Assembly: GCF_009827395.1 (NCBI RefSeq)
Contig: NZ_WTYX01000002.1
Location: forward strand, 434,001-498,000
Length of the DNA: 64,000 nucleotides
Source of the DNA: Pontixanthobacter aquaemixtae
Lineage (GTDB): Bacteria > Pseudomonadota > Alphaproteobacteria > Sphingomonadales > Sphingomonadaceae
Direction of reading: 5' to 3'
In this document: in pieces, positions 27,427 to 36,892 of the stretch
How positions within the stretch are numbered: the stretch's first letter is position 1
Layout of the letters: each line of letters begins with the position of its first letter
Notes under the pieces: generated by a model
The model's input: only the letters and a program-made list of their open reading frames with translations
The model's database searches: none
What the model was told of the DNA's origin: nothing
Made by a program: the position numbers and the translations under genes

Positions 27427-27722
27427 ACAAAGCCTGTTGTCTTGCCGCCTTCTTCGCGCTTGCGCTGCAAGGCTGCATTGCAAAGACCGCAGTCGACGTG
27501 GTGACTGCACCGGTCCGAATGGCCAGCAAAGCGGTCGATTTTGCGACAGTCAGTCAATCAGAACGTGACGAGAGGCGCGGCCGGGAGATCCGCGAGGAAG
27601 AAGAGCGGATCGGCAAACTGGAACGCCAGTATGACAGCTATCAAAGAGACTGTGAAAATGGCGATCGGCGCGCCTGCAAGAAAGCGCGCGAAACCTATGC
27701 CGAACTCTATCCCGACGACTAG
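27408..27722 (+). CDS. Small hypothetical lipoprotein
   Basis: A 104-residue protein with a signal peptide and lipobox (LAAFFALALQGC), so probably membrane-attached in the periplasm. The mature part starts with IAKTAVDVVTAPVRMASKAVDF, followed by a highly charged helix (SERDERRGREIREEEERIGK) and a C-terminal pair of cysteines in YQRDCENGDRRACKKAR. The latter resembles the end of Sel1-like helical pairs but only one is present. The start ATG 27408 gives the best signal peptide; TTG 27375 is upstream. Function unknown; it follows the DUF2807 lipoprotein by 49 bp. Confidence 0.75.
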   Translation: MLHSRRYKACCLAAFFALALQGCIAKTAVDVVTAPVRMASKAVDFATVSQSERDERRGREIREEEERIGKLERQYDSYQRDCENGDRRACKKARETYAELYPDD

Positions 27723-27731
27723 CTATCGCGC

Positions 27732-28697
27732 CTAGGCCGCGGCGCGTCGCAAGCGGTCATTGATTGCCTTGCCGATCCCTTCCTCCGGAACCGGGGCCAC
27801 GGCGATACGCGGGCAACCAGAATGCGCCGCTTCATGCAGACTGGAATATAGTCGGGCGGCGGCCTGACCTAGGTCGCCGGCTGGCGACAGGCTGCAGTCG
27901 CCCCCGATCGATCCGAATCCAATAAGAAATTCACCCTGTGCCGCCTGATGCGCGTTCAGCCGCACCGGCTTTCCCGGCGAATAATGCCGCGCTAGCTGGC
28001 CCGGAGCTTCGATTTTGCCTGACGCTGCGGAGCGTTCCATCGGCCCATCGAAGAAATGTTGGTGAAGCATGTCCAGATCGACCGGCCCCGGGCGCAATTC
28101 TTCCCATACGCCCTTTTGGGCGCCGTCATGACGGATCGCCAAAATACTGGATTCAAGGCCTTTTCCGCTGGGCCCGCCATCGAGCACCAGATCGATCCGG
28201 CCATCCAGAGTTTCGATGACATGCGCCGCGGTTGTCGGGCTGATCGCGTTGCTGCGGTTCGCGGAAGGTGCGGCCAGCGGAAACCCGCAAGCCTCGATCA
28301 GCGCCTGCATAACCGGATGATCCGGTTGGCGTAGCGCGACAGTCTCCAATCCGGCGCTCACCGCAGCGGCGAGCGGCGCATCGGCGCGGCGGCGCACCAC
28401 CAAGGTCAGCGCGCCAGGCCACGCCGCCCCGGCCACTGCCTCCTCTATCTCTGAAAAATGAGCCAGTTCGCGCGCCTGTTCGATAGATCCGACATGGACG
28501 ATTAGCGGATTGAACGACGGGCGGCCCTTGGCTTCATAAATTCGCTCCACCGCCGCATCACTGTCCGCGCGCGCAGCCAGGCCGTAAACAGTCTCGGTCG
28601 GCACCGCGACCAGACCGCCAGCACGAAGGATTTCGGCCGCGCGGGCGATCCCGGCAGCGGTTGCATCTATCGTTTCCGTAGCGTCCTTGTCGCTCAT
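27732..28697 (-). CDS. tsaC: L-threonylcarbamoyladenylate synthase (Sua5/YwlC type)
   Basis: Makes threonylcarbamoyl-AMP for the tRNA t6A37 modification. The 321-residue two-domain form includes the YrdC domain (LVAVPTETVYGLAARA, KGRPSFNPLIVHV with its KxR, SANRSNAISPT with its SxN) and a C-terminal Sua5 domain (about residues 200-321). Single-domain TsaC is about 190 residues, so this is the Sua5 form. It is convergent with the small lipoprotein, with a 9-bp gap. Confidence 0.93.
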   Translation of the reverse strand: MSDKDATETIDATAAGIARAAEILRAGGLVAVPTETVYGLAARADSDAAVERIYEAKGRPSFNPLIVHVGSIEQARELAHFSEIEEAVAGAAWPGALTLVVRRRADAPLAAAVSAGLETVALRQPDHPVMQALIEACGFPLAAPSANRSNAISPTTAAHVIETLDGRIDLVLDGGPSGKGLESSILAIRHDGAQKGVWEELRPGPVDLDMLHQHFFDGPMERSAASGKIEAPGQLARHYSPGKPVRLNAHQAAQGEFLIGFGSIGGDCSLSPAGDLGQAAARLYSSLHEAAHSGCPRIAVAPVPEEGIGKAINDRLRRAAA

Positions 28698-28770
28698 GGC
28701 GTGGCGCTATAGGTGAGGGGCTGAAAAAGCCAAGGGAATCGCACTCCCGCCAGAGCCAAAGGAATCCGAA

Positions 28771-30525
28771 TTGACACCCTTCACACCGCCCACTCAGGAC
28801 CAACTGCTTGCGATCAAGATCAATGCCGGCATCGGTGAATTGGCCCAAAGCGAACGCTTCGCCGCGGCCGAGGACGATATGGTCGAGGCTATTGTCGAAG
28901 GCGTTGGTACTTTTGCCGCGGGCGAATTTGCGCCGCTCAATCGCGCGGGCGACCTTGAGGGCGCCACGCTGGAGAATGGCGTGGTACGATTGCCCGATGG
29001 CTATGAGGCCGCATACCAAGCCTATGTCGAACAAGGCTGGAATGCGATCGCCTCGCCGGAAGAATTTGGCGGGCAGGGATTGCCCTTCACGCTGTCGTGC
29101 AATGTGATCGAAAATCTGGGCGCGGCGAATATGGCCTTTACGCTGCTTCCAATGCTGTCGGTCGGGGCGCTTGAGGCGATCGAGCATCACGGAAGCGACG
29201 CGCAAAAGGCGGCCTATATGCCCAAGCTGGTCAGCGGCGCGTGGTCGGGGACGATGAACCTGACAGAACCGCAAGCGGGCAGCGATGTTGGCGCCTTGAG
29301 GTCAACCGCTACACCAATCACCCCTGATCAGTTTGGCGGCGAACATGCGGGCAAATATCTGATCAAGGGGCAGAAGATCTTCATCACCTGGGGTGAGCAT
29401 GATCTGGCGGAAAATATCGTCCATCTGGTGCTTGCGCGGCTTCCCGATGCGCCCGAAGGAAGCCGGGGGATTTCGCTGTTCCTTGTGCCCAAATACCATC
29501 TGAAGGACGACGGCTCGCTTGGGCCGCGTAACGATCTGCGCTGCGTCAATCTCGAACATAAGCTGGGCATCAACGCCTCGCCCACATGTGTGATGAGCTA
29601 TGGCGATAATGACGAATGTATTGGCGAATTGATCGGCGCGGAAAACCGCGGTCTCGCGGCGATGTTCACGATGATGAACAATGCGCGGATCAATGTCGGC
29701 AGCCAGGGTGTGCAAATCGCCGAACGCGCAACGCAGCAAGCGCTCGCTTTCGCGGCAGAGCGTGTGCAGTCCTCGCGCGCCGGATCGCCCGACAAAACCC
29801 CCGTTGCCATTATCGAGCACCCCGATGTGCGGCGCATGCTGCTGCGAATGAAGGCGTTGACCGAAGCGGCGCGCGCTTTGCTTTACTACACCACCGGGCA
29901 GGTCGATCGCGGAACATTGGGAGATAAAGCCGCGGGGATGCGCGGCGATGTACTGGTCCCGATGATCAAGGCGTGGGGCACCGATACAGGAATCGAAGTC
30001 GCCAGCATTGGCGTTCAGGTCCATGGCGGTATGGGCTTTGTCGAAGAAACCGGCGCAGCGCAGCATTATCGCGACGCACGAATCGCGCCGATTTACGAAG
30101 GGACCAACGGGATCCAGGCTGCCGACCTTGTTACGCGCAAGCTGGGTTTCGAAAATGATGAAGTCTATGCCCGCCTGATGGCCGATATTGTGCGCGATGC
30201 GGCAGGAGAGCCCGCGCTACTGGCTTTGGCACAGGACTGCGCCGCGATCGCCAAATGGATGGGCGGCGAAGCCTCGCTCGACGACAAATTGGCGGGCAGC
30301 GTTCCGTTCTGCACGATGTCTGCTGTGGCGGTGGCCGGATGGCAGATGCTTCTGCAAAGAAACGCTGTCGAAAAGGGCGCATCGCCCGCGCTTGCAGCAA
30401 CCAAGCCGGTCACTACGCGCTATTTCCTCGATCACATTGTGCCCGAAGCCGCAGGACTCAAACCTTCCGCGCTCAGCGGAGCTGATTTGTTCTACGCGCT
30501 CACTCCGGAACAATTGACGGGTTAG
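28771..30525 (+). CDS. Acyl-CoA dehydrogenase with C-terminal extension (DmdC-like)
   Basis: A 584-residue flavoenzyme that introduces a trans-2 double bond into acyl-CoA. It shows the ACAD N-domain (ENLGAANMAFTLLPM), the substrate loop MNLTEPQAGSDVGALRS, the FAD region KIFITWGEHDLAENI, the catalytic base in YEGTNGIQAADLVTRKL, and a C-terminal helical extra domain (about residues 470-584). This layout matches the long ACADs that include 3-methylmercaptopropionyl-CoA dehydrogenase DmdC; substrate cannot be assigned. The start is TTG 28771 with AAAGGA upstream. The 3' end overlaps the convergent gene by 4 bp. Confidence 0.9.
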   Translation: MTPFTPPTQDQLLAIKINAGIGELAQSERFAAAEDDMVEAIVEGVGTFAAGEFAPLNRAGDLEGATLENGVVRLPDGYEAAYQAYVEQGWNAIASPEEFGGQGLPFTLSCNVIENLGAANMAFTLLPMLSVGALEAIEHHGSDAQKAAYMPKLVSGAWSGTMNLTEPQAGSDVGALRSTATPITPDQFGGEHAGKYLIKGQKIFITWGEHDLAENIVHLVLARLPDAPEGSRGISLFLVPKYHLKDDGSLGPRNDLRCVNLEHKLGINASPTCVMSYGDNDECIGELIGAENRGLAAMFTMMNNARINVGSQGVQIAERATQQALAFAAERVQSSRAGSPDKTPVAIIEHPDVRRMLLRMKALTEAARALLYYTTGQVDRGTLGDKAAGMRGDVLVPMIKAWGTDTGIEVASIGVQVHGGMGFVEETGAAQHYRDARIAPIYEGTNGIQAADLVTRKLGFENDEVYARLMADIVRDAAGEPALLALAQDCAAIAKWMGGEASLDDKLAGSVPFCTMSAVAVAGWQMLLQRNAVEKGASPALAATKPVTTRYFLDHIVPEAAGLKPSALSGADLFYALTPEQLTG

Positions 30526-31988
30526 TTCACCGGCATCGGTGGCGGCGCTTCACGCGCAAACTCATCGGTAAAGGCATCACGCGGATCGCCGCGCAATGCG
30601 CGCTGCGGCGGAAGCGAATCGGTGGTAAACCGCTTGATCTCCGCGCCGGGCTCCGCACCGGGTGCAACCACGCGCCAGATGATCCCGGCGGTATCATCGC
30701 TGACCAACAGCGAACCGTCGCCCGCCCATTCGACCCATGTTGGCCGGCCCCGCGTAGTCCCTTCACCCGTCAGAAAGCCGGTCAAAACAGGCAGTGGCTT
30801 GGCCAGCGGGTTTCCGCGTTCGTCAAAGGGGACATAGACCACATCATAGCCCGAGGCGGGTTTGCGGTTCCACGATCCATGGCGGGCAATGAAGGCGCCC
30901 TGCCCGAAAGTGTCTCCCATCCGGTGCCCGCCCTTGCTGAACACCAGCCCAAGCGCCGCAACATGCGGTCCAAGCGCATATTCGGGCCGGCGGACATAGC
31001 TCGGCAGGATTGCCGGCATCGGCGCGTCGACGCGGTGGTCAACAGTGTCACCGTAATAGAACCACGGCCAGCCATAATTTACGCCCAGCGGCACATTGGT
31101 CAGATAATCGGGGACCAGATCGGAACCAAGCATGTCGCGTTCGTTGACCGTGGTCCACAATTCGCCGCTCCAAGGATTCCAGTCGAGGCCGTTGGGATTG
31201 CGCAGCCCGGTGGCATAGAGGCGGCTGCGTTCTTTCTCCAAGTCATATTCATGAATAGCAGCGCGGCCTTTTTCGACCTCCATGCCCTTTTCACCAATAT
31301 TGGAAACAGAACCAACCGCGACGAAGACTTTGGTACCGTCCGGATCAAGCTCCACATTGCGCATCCAATGTCCGCCGCCGCCAGGCAGGTCCATCAATTT
31401 GCGCGGCTCGCCCGCCAGTGAGGTTTCGCCAAGCGTGTAGGGAAATGCGAGAAGCGCATCATGATTGGCAATGTAAAGCGTGCCATCGCCCCATGCGATG
31501 CCCGAAGGCGAATCGAGCGCGCTGGTGAGCGTAAAGCGTTCATCGGAGACGCCGTCGCCATCCTTGTCGCGCAGGAGGACCAGCTCGTTTGCGGAATCGC
31601 CCGTTGCGCCCGCCTTTGTCAGAAGCAGATCGGCGATCCAGGCGGTAATCCCGCCCTCATCCGATTTGGGTGCGCGGGTCAGCGTGACCAGCACGTCGCC
31701 ATTGGGCAGCGTGTGGATGATACGCGGATGATCGAGCCCGTCGGCGAAGCGGGTCACCGCCAATCCTTCTGCTGCGGTTGGCAGCTCGCCATCTTTCCAG
31801 CCGACCGGTTCGGCAATGTTGACCGTTGGAATGGCTTCGGCGCTTTCTTCGGTCAGAACCGGATCGCCCCCGGATACTTCGTCCACCGAAAGGTCCGCGG
31901 TGTGGCCGCGGGTCAACCAGAAGGCCGCCACTGCAATTGCGGCAAGGATGGCGAGGATCCAGTAAAGGATTTTGCGTTTGGTCGTCAT
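30522..31988 (-). CDS. PQQ-dependent sugar dehydrogenase (sorbosone dehydrogenase family)
   Basis: Beta-propeller protein of the glucose/sorbosone dehydrogenase family, about 488 residues. It has an N-terminal signal anchor (MTTKRKILYWILAILAAIAVAAF), then HPRIIHTLPNGDVLVT, SGIAWGDGTLYIANHDALLAF, ATGLRNPNGLDWNPWSGELW, VNYGWPWFYY, FIARHGSWNRKPASGY and a C-terminal DDTAGIIWRV. These match the PQQ-pocket residues by family knowledge. It probably oxidises a sugar in the periplasm, but the family has many members without shown activity. The start is ATG 31988 because 12 further residues would precede the signal. It is divergent from the fRMsr gene. Confidence 0.88.
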   Translation of the reverse strand: MTTKRKILYWILAILAAIAVAAFWLTRGHTADLSVDEVSGGDPVLTEESAEAIPTVNIAEPVGWKDGELPTAAEGLAVTRFADGLDHPRIIHTLPNGDVLVTLTRAPKSDEGGITAWIADLLLTKAGATGDSANELVLLRDKDGDGVSDERFTLTSALDSPSGIAWGDGTLYIANHDALLAFPYTLGETSLAGEPRKLMDLPGGGGHWMRNVELDPDGTKVFVAVGSVSNIGEKGMEVEKGRAAIHEYDLEKERSRLYATGLRNPNGLDWNPWSGELWTTVNERDMLGSDLVPDYLTNVPLGVNYGWPWFYYGDTVDHRVDAPMPAILPSYVRRPEYALGPHVAALGLVFSKGGHRMGDTFGQGAFIARHGSWNRKPASGYDVVYVPFDERGNPLAKPLPVLTGFLTGEGTTRGRPTWVEWAGDGSLLVSDDTAGIIWRVVAPGAEPGAEIKRFTTDSLPPQRALRGDPRDAFTDEFAREAPPPMPVN

Positions 31989-32050
31989 GGATCGGTGAAT
32001 AGGCACAGACGGGGCTTGCGGCAATGGCGCATCGCCCTAGATTCAAACGC

Positions 32051-32548
32051 ATGTTCGATTTTGCCCCTGACCAATCCAATGCCGATCTGCCCAAAGCGGA
32101 ACTGTACCGACAATTGGCCGAAGCCGCCGCCGCACTTACCGAAGGGGAGAGCGATGGCGTTGCCAATATGGCGAATATTGCCGCGCTGATGTGGGAATCT
32201 CTGCCCGATCTGAATTGGGCAGGATTCTATCGCGTGGTGGAAGGGGAGCTGGTTCTGGGCCCCTTTGTTGGCCGCCCTGCCTGTATCAGGATTCCGGTGG
32301 GCAAGGGAGTTTGCGGAGCCGCCGCCGCTACGGCCGAAACACAATTGGTCGAGGATGTGCATGCGTTTCCCGGGCATATCGCCTGCGACGCGATCACCAA
32401 GTCGGAACTGGTCGTACCGGTTGTTTGCGGCGGAGAGATTTGCGCGGTGATTGATCTGGACAGCCCCAATCTGGCCCGCTTCGATGCCGACGATGCGAAG
32501 GGCATTGAACTGCTCGCCAGTCAGATCTCGCCCTCAATCCAGATATAG
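32051..32548 (+). CDS. msrC: Free methionine-(R)-sulfoxide reductase (GAF domain)
   Basis: Reduces free L-methionine-(R)-sulfoxide using thioredoxin. The 165-residue single GAF domain has three cysteines (C78 in GRPACIRI, C88 in GKGVCGAAAA, C112 in GHIACDA). Their spacing (10 and 24) equals that of the E. coli enzyme (C84, C94, C118), which supports activity. NWAGFYRV and ICAVIDLDSP are other signatures. The start ATG 32051 was preferred over a 9-residue longer form. Confidence 0.93.
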   Translation: MFDFAPDQSNADLPKAELYRQLAEAAAALTEGESDGVANMANIAALMWESLPDLNWAGFYRVVEGELVLGPFVGRPACIRIPVGKGVCGAAAATAETQLVEDVHAFPGHIACDAITKSELVVPVVCGGEICAVIDLDSPNLARFDADDAKGIELLASQISPSIQI

Positions 32549-32697
32549 AACATTTTACGTGCCGCAGCGGCGACCGCCCCGAAACGGGACAGGGCCGCGC
32601 TGAAGGCTTTGGTTTCCGGCGCTTCTAATGGTAAGTTTTCCCTTAACGCCGGGAATCATCCGGCACGCCTATGCGTATAGTCTCTAAGGGGAATAGA

Positions 32698-33654
32698 ATG
32701 ACAACCCGCCGTTTCATGTCTGCCGGAGCTGCCATTGGCGCGCTCATCATTGCTACTCCAGCCTTGGCTCAGGCCAATACCGGTCCGGAAATGACCTATG
32801 AGGATCGCGGTTACGAATATGCGCAGCCTGCGCCGCAATATCCCGCTGTCAATCAACGCGTCCAGCCGCAAGCACCGCCCGCCGCGCCCGTAACCTATCG
32901 CCAGGAAGCGGTGGTTCAGCCGGTCCCCGTGCGCGCCGAATATGCGGCTCCTGTCCGTTACGTGAAAGACGCGCCTGTACGATACGTCAAAGACCAATAC
33001 GAAACCGAATATGAGTATGAGGTCGAATATGACTCCCCGCCGCCAGCTCCGCATGGCGAGCATCACGGAGCCCGCGCCCATCCGATGCCGCATCCCATGC
33101 CGCACCCGGCACCGCAGCACCATGCACAGCAACCACAGTTTGACCGCGACGCATGGCTTGATGAATGCGTCGATCGCGTTCGTGGCCGCAAAGGCGGAAA
33201 CGGTGGAGTCATTGGCGGTCTTGTGGGTGCAGCCGCAGGGGGACTAATCGGCAACAGGATTGCCGGTCGCGGCGACCGTCTCGCCGGATCGCTCATCGGT
33301 GCTGGCGTAGGCGGCCTTGCAGGGTTGGCGATTGGTTCTGCGGCTGATGGCAGCAAGAAGAGTGAAGCCGAAGCCTACTGCGAGGATTATCTCGCGCGCT
33401 ATTCCTATGGCGGTTACGGCTACAATTACGGCTACGCCTATCAATATGCGCAGCCGGTCGTGCTGGTTCCGGTCTGGGTTCAGGTCCCGCAACAAGCGGT
33501 CGTAACCGAATATGTGACCGAAGAAGTGGAAGAAGTTGAAGTGGTTACCTACGAACAGGCGCCGGTACGCCGCCGCGTGATCGAACGCGCTCCAGCACCG
33601 GTCAAACGGGTAAAGGTCCGCTCTTCCAAACCGCGTTACACCAAAGGTAACTAA
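32698..33654 (+). CDS. Glycine-zipper 2TM-domain envelope protein
   Basis: A 318-residue secreted or envelope protein. It has a signal peptide (SAGAAIGALIIATPALAQ), a Gln/Pro/Tyr-rich region, a perfect tandem repeat APVRYVKD-APVRYVKD (about residues 90-105), an acidic YEYEVEYD tract, a histidine-rich stretch (about residues 120-145), then two glycine-zipper hairpins (GGVIGGLVGAAAGGLIGNR and GSLIGAGVGGLAGLAIGSA). It ends in a Val/Glu then basic tail. Glycine-zipper proteins such as SlyB are outer-membrane associated. The His stretch could bind metal (inference). The start is ATG 32698 after AAGGGG. Confidence 0.8.
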   Translation: MTTRRFMSAGAAIGALIIATPALAQANTGPEMTYEDRGYEYAQPAPQYPAVNQRVQPQAPPAAPVTYRQEAVVQPVPVRAEYAAPVRYVKDAPVRYVKDQYETEYEYEVEYDSPPPAPHGEHHGARAHPMPHPMPHPAPQHHAQQPQFDRDAWLDECVDRVRGRKGGNGGVIGGLVGAAAGGLIGNRIAGRGDRLAGSLIGAGVGGLAGLAIGSAADGSKKSEAEAYCEDYLARYSYGGYGYNYGYAYQYAQPVVLVPVWVQVPQQAVVTEYVTEEVEEVEVVTYEQAPVRRRVIERAPAPVKRVKVRSSKPRYTKGN

Positions 33655-33679
33655 AGGTTTTCAATAGGTTACATAGTTT

Positions 33680-33708
33680 CTGAAAAGTTGCGCCGCGCGA
33701 CTTTTCAG
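33680..33708. terminator. Strong hairpin between convergent genes, overlapping the usher stop
   Basis: CTGAAAAGT (33680-33688) and ACTTTTCAG (33700-33708) are perfect complements, and inner bases extend the stem to about 13 bp around a 3-nt loop. It separates the plus-strand glycine-zipper gene (stop 33654) from the minus-strand usher (stop 33705-33707, within the right arm). A convergent, possibly bidirectional terminator is likely, although free U-tracts are short. Confidence 0.55.
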
Positions 33709-36143
33709 GGGCCGCCTTCGGTTGCACCTCCTTCATTCTCACCGCGAGTCTGCGCGATGGTGAGCGGAGTACAATCGGCCTGTGCTTCGGGAAGGTCGAA
33801 GCTGTCCTCTCCCATATCGGGCAAGACGATCTCGCATGAGCCGCCTGCATGGCCCAGCGTTAGCGTCCGGTCACCGGACAGGGCATTGAAGTCGATCAAC
33901 CCGTCAAAGGCGACCATATAGTCCTTTCCTGACGGCTGCGCCACGAGGTTCGTACCAACCGGCAGGGGCTTGCCCGAGCTATCGAGCAACTTGATCAGCT
34001 GGGAGCGATAGGCGGCTACATCAAGATTGACCGCGGCAACCGCTCCACGCGAGACCACGACCCTGCGATAGGTGGACCGGGCCACCGCATCGAATGGCAG
34101 TTTGTCGGGGTCGAGATCGAACTGGACCGGCACCAGCGGGGTGAGGTCCTCGACCAGCAATCGCCCTTTGGAGTCGGTCACGCCGGCATCGCGGTTCTCC
34201 CGCGTCACAGTGATGCCCCCGACCTTACCCGTGCGCACCAGGGCATAGGACCCGCCGGTCTGGTTACGCGCGTAGAAGGTGTTACCCGCAAAGATCAGCG
34301 TGCCACGCGCGCTGGCCCGGGCGGCGAGGCTACCGGCATTGTACTCCGCCTCGGCTTCGAGCCGTGTGTGGCGCGTACGGGTCGATAGACGGCCCGCGAG
34401 GCGCGGGCGATCAGCAGCCAGGCCTTCGATCATATAGCCTATATCGCCCACCTCAGCGTCGGGACGGAAGAATGCAGCCTGGGCGCTGTTCTGGCCTCCA
34501 TTGCGGGTCAGAGAGGCCTGTGCGGCCCGTTTGCGGCCCAACTGGATATTTACCCCCACCATGGCCGAGAAATTGCCCTGAGAGCCCGTGCGGTATGAGA
34601 AATCGCTGTAGAAATCGATCCGTTCGGTCAGTTTTGCCTGAATACTGGCGCGAACAAGGTCCAATTTGAGCGCTTGGCGGGGATAGCGGGGGTCAAACTG
34701 GCGTCGTTGGCGGCTCGCGGTGAGCTGGACCTTGAGCGTATCGCGCAAATCGAAGCTGATCGAGCCGTTAAATTGCTTTGCGGGAAGCGGATCGCCCGCC
34801 TGGGCAGCGAGATCCCGGTATCCGGAGGAAGGCACAATCGCCTCTGCCCGCACGGAAAAGCCGGGTCCGGCCGATTCCAACCCGCCGCGCAGCAAAAACC
34901 CGTTGTTTTCGGCTGTTTTCGAGAAACGGACCTCAGAAAAGGCCAAAGCGCGGTCAAACAAAGTCATTTCGGCTTGCGCGCCGAAGTTTTTGACTCCGAT
35001 TCCTACTTCCCCAGAAACACCGAAGGAGAGACTTTTTGAAAAGCCTCTCCTCAGGAAAAACGTGCTGGTCAGGTCACGATAATCATTGCTGACTTGTCCA
35101 AACCTTCGTCGGACATAGCCGATATTGGCGGCCCCCTCCCATAATCCGGGGGCCAGCAACTCTCTCGAGACATATATTCGGGCGCTTTGAACAACCTCGC
35201 GCCCCAATTCGTCGCGGACAATGACCGAAACTTCGCCCCTGCCGGGACTGACCGGGATATTGCGTACCTGAAACCGGCCGGCTTCGATCTCGCCACCGGT
35301 GAAACGCCGGTCATTGACGATAAGGTCCAGTCCGGTGGGTACCGCAACGTTTCCTTCGAAAGCGGGCAGTGGATTTGTGACCAGATCGGGGCGGAGCGCA
35401 AAATCGGTGCCGATTTGCAGCCCGCCGATCCGCAGCGGTCGCTGGCTCTGCGTACCAGCGGTGATGGTGTCGCCCACCCGCGTAACCAGCCCCTTGTCAG
35501 GCATCGCAAAGGTTACGGTGGTATCAAGACGTCGTATTTTTGACCGGCCAGGCGCAGGATTGGATACAAATTGCATTGCCCCGCCCGCCTGGATGTTTCC
35601 GTAAACGAGGCGCGGTGCAACGACGCCCGCGGCCGAAACTCCGTCGCCGGTAACGGTGGCATTGAGGTTGTAATCGATCAGCATCGCCGGAAGCGGTGAG
35701 CGCTCCCCGGTTCCACCGGTGAAGCGCGCCATGTTGACGTCATTCGCACCATCCCCGTCGCGGAACTTTGTAATGCTGAGCTGTTGGCTCAGCTTGTCAA
35801 ATGTCCAATTAGCGATCTCGATGTCTTTGAGCTTGATATAGCCGGTAGCGCTCGGATCGATCGGCAATCCAGCCATTTGTGCCGATTCCGCTTTGATGGC
35901 CAGATCGCCATCGACCCATAGGAGGTCAACCATCCGGACGAGCGAGCGCCCGTCGACTTTGGCGGCGCTTAGACCGGGCCCGTCAGCCTCTCTGGCGCGG
36001 GCATCATTGATGGAAAGGTCTGTCGGAAGCGCAAACGGGTCGGAGGCCTGCGCCGATGCAGGATTTTGCCCCGATATCAGCGCTGCGAACGCAAACGGTA
36101 GGGCAAGAAAGGCCTTAGCCGCAGGTGTTGGTCGCCTGAACAT
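33705..36143 (-). CDS. Fimbrial outer-membrane usher protein (archaic/Csu-type)
   Basis: Outer-membrane beta-barrel that assembles and secretes pilus subunits handed over by the chaperone. 812 residues with a signal peptide (ALISGQNPASAQA), an N-terminal periplasmic domain, a central barrel with many aromatic/basic beta-strands and an apparent plug region, and C-terminal domains (VPVQFDLDPDKLPFDAV, SSGKPLPVGTNL). Features such as GNVAVPTGLDLIVNDRRF and FQVRNIPVSPGRGEVSV are typical of FimD-like ushers. The start overlaps the chaperone 3' end by 29 bp. It is the last gene of the locus. Confidence 0.9.
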   Translation of the reverse strand: MFRRPTPAAKAFLALPFAFAALISGQNPASAQASDPFALPTDLSINDARAREADGPGLSAAKVDGRSLVRMVDLLWVDGDLAIKAESAQMAGLPIDPSATGYIKLKDIEIANWTFDKLSQQLSITKFRDGDGANDVNMARFTGGTGERSPLPAMLIDYNLNATVTGDGVSAAGVVAPRLVYGNIQAGGAMQFVSNPAPGRSKIRRLDTTVTFAMPDKGLVTRVGDTITAGTQSQRPLRIGGLQIGTDFALRPDLVTNPLPAFEGNVAVPTGLDLIVNDRRFTGGEIEAGRFQVRNIPVSPGRGEVSVIVRDELGREVVQSARIYVSRELLAPGLWEGAANIGYVRRRFGQVSNDYRDLTSTFFLRRGFSKSLSFGVSGEVGIGVKNFGAQAEMTLFDRALAFSEVRFSKTAENNGFLLRGGLESAGPGFSVRAEAIVPSSGYRDLAAQAGDPLPAKQFNGSISFDLRDTLKVQLTASRQRRQFDPRYPRQALKLDLVRASIQAKLTERIDFYSDFSYRTGSQGNFSAMVGVNIQLGRKRAAQASLTRNGGQNSAQAAFFRPDAEVGDIGYMIEGLAADRPRLAGRLSTRTRHTRLEAEAEYNAGSLAARASARGTLIFAGNTFYARNQTGGSYALVRTGKVGGITVTRENRDAGVTDSKGRLLVEDLTPLVPVQFDLDPDKLPFDAVARSTYRRVVVSRGAVAAVNLDVAAYRSQLIKLLDSSGKPLPVGTNLVAQPSGKDYMVAFDGLIDFNALSGDRTLTLGHAGGSCEIVLPDMGEDSFDLPEAQADCTPLTIAQTRGENEGGATEGGP

Positions 36144-36879
36144 TTACGACCTGATTGTCGATCGATGCGCTGACCGTTACCGGGCCAGTCGGACATCCCC
36201 CGGGGATGGTCCAGCTGCGCGAGCTCCCCCCGTGAATGTAATGGAGCCCGCCGGTTTCGGCTGTGACCGGTTGGCCAGCCGCATCGGTTAGGCTCAAATT
36301 AACCATACGGGCGGTTTGCTGACCGGAATTTGTCGCGGTCAATCCGTCGCTCCCGATAGACCAGGCGATTTGTGCCGGTTGGGCGGTCTCGCGGTCGATG
36401 AACATCGGAATGGTAAAGCGGATCCGGGCCTGGGCCTCTCCGCCGCGGAGCAGTTCTGGATCGGGCAGCTGGTCAACGGCGACGCGATAGCGACGTTCGC
36501 CTGCAGCGGGTAGATCTCTGCGAACCACTCGGAAAATCTGGGTATCGCCGGGTGCGATCGTGATGATCGAGGGCGAAATCATGACGTCATTCGATGGAAA
36601 GTAGACATCCGCACCGGATTCCTGCTTCCAACCAAACGCACGGACCTGAACGCCAATGGCCCGCGGTGATGGATTGTAAACACGCAGCGTTTCCGCCCGT
36701 TGTTCACCGTCCATTTCGATGCGAAGCGGTGCCAATGAAACATTTGCTCCTCGCGACAGAACATCGTCTGACACGGTGGGAGTGGAGGTGTCTTCTTGCG
36801 CCCCGGCTACGCCGCTCGAAAGCAGCGCAGCCAAGGGCAGCATAACACCTGCGCAAAGTTTCATGGCACCGTTCGTCAT
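36115..36879 (-). CDS. Periplasmic pilus chaperone (PapD/CsuC-like)
   Basis: Two-domain Ig-like chaperone that donates a strand to pilin subunits. The 254-residue protein has a signal peptide (LPLAALLSSGVAGAQ), ANVSLAPLRIEM, ETLRVYNPSPRAIGVQVRAFGW, the strand region ITIAPGDTQIFRVVRRDLP and FTIPMFIDRETAQ. A C-terminal cysteine pair (GGCPTG and TNTCG) could form a disulfide, as in several archaic chaperones. The start ATG 36879 precedes a short cytoplasmic tail; ATG 36864 is an alternative. It is between the pilin and usher genes. Confidence 0.88.
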   Translation of the reverse strand: MTNGAMKLCAGVMLPLAALLSSGVAGAQEDTSTPTVSDDVLSRGANVSLAPLRIEMDGEQRAETLRVYNPSPRAIGVQVRAFGWKQESGADVYFPSNDVMISPSIITIAPGDTQIFRVVRRDLPAAGERRYRVAVDQLPDPELLRGGEAQARIRFTIPMFIDRETAQPAQIAWSIGSDGLTATNSGQQTARMVNLSLTDAAGQPVTAETGGLHYIHGGSSRSWTIPGGCPTGPVTVSASIDNQVVNVQATNTCG

Positions 36880-36892
36880 CTGGTTTACTCGA

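Noticed and set aside
32549-32697. Possible riboswitch or small RNA before the glycine-zipper gene
   Set aside because: Only weak GC hairpins; no known aptamer signature was recognised.
36299-36306. TTAACCAT octamer as a CtrA half-site
   Set aside because: It lies inside the pilus chaperone coding region with no nearby promoter, so chance is the simplest explanation.
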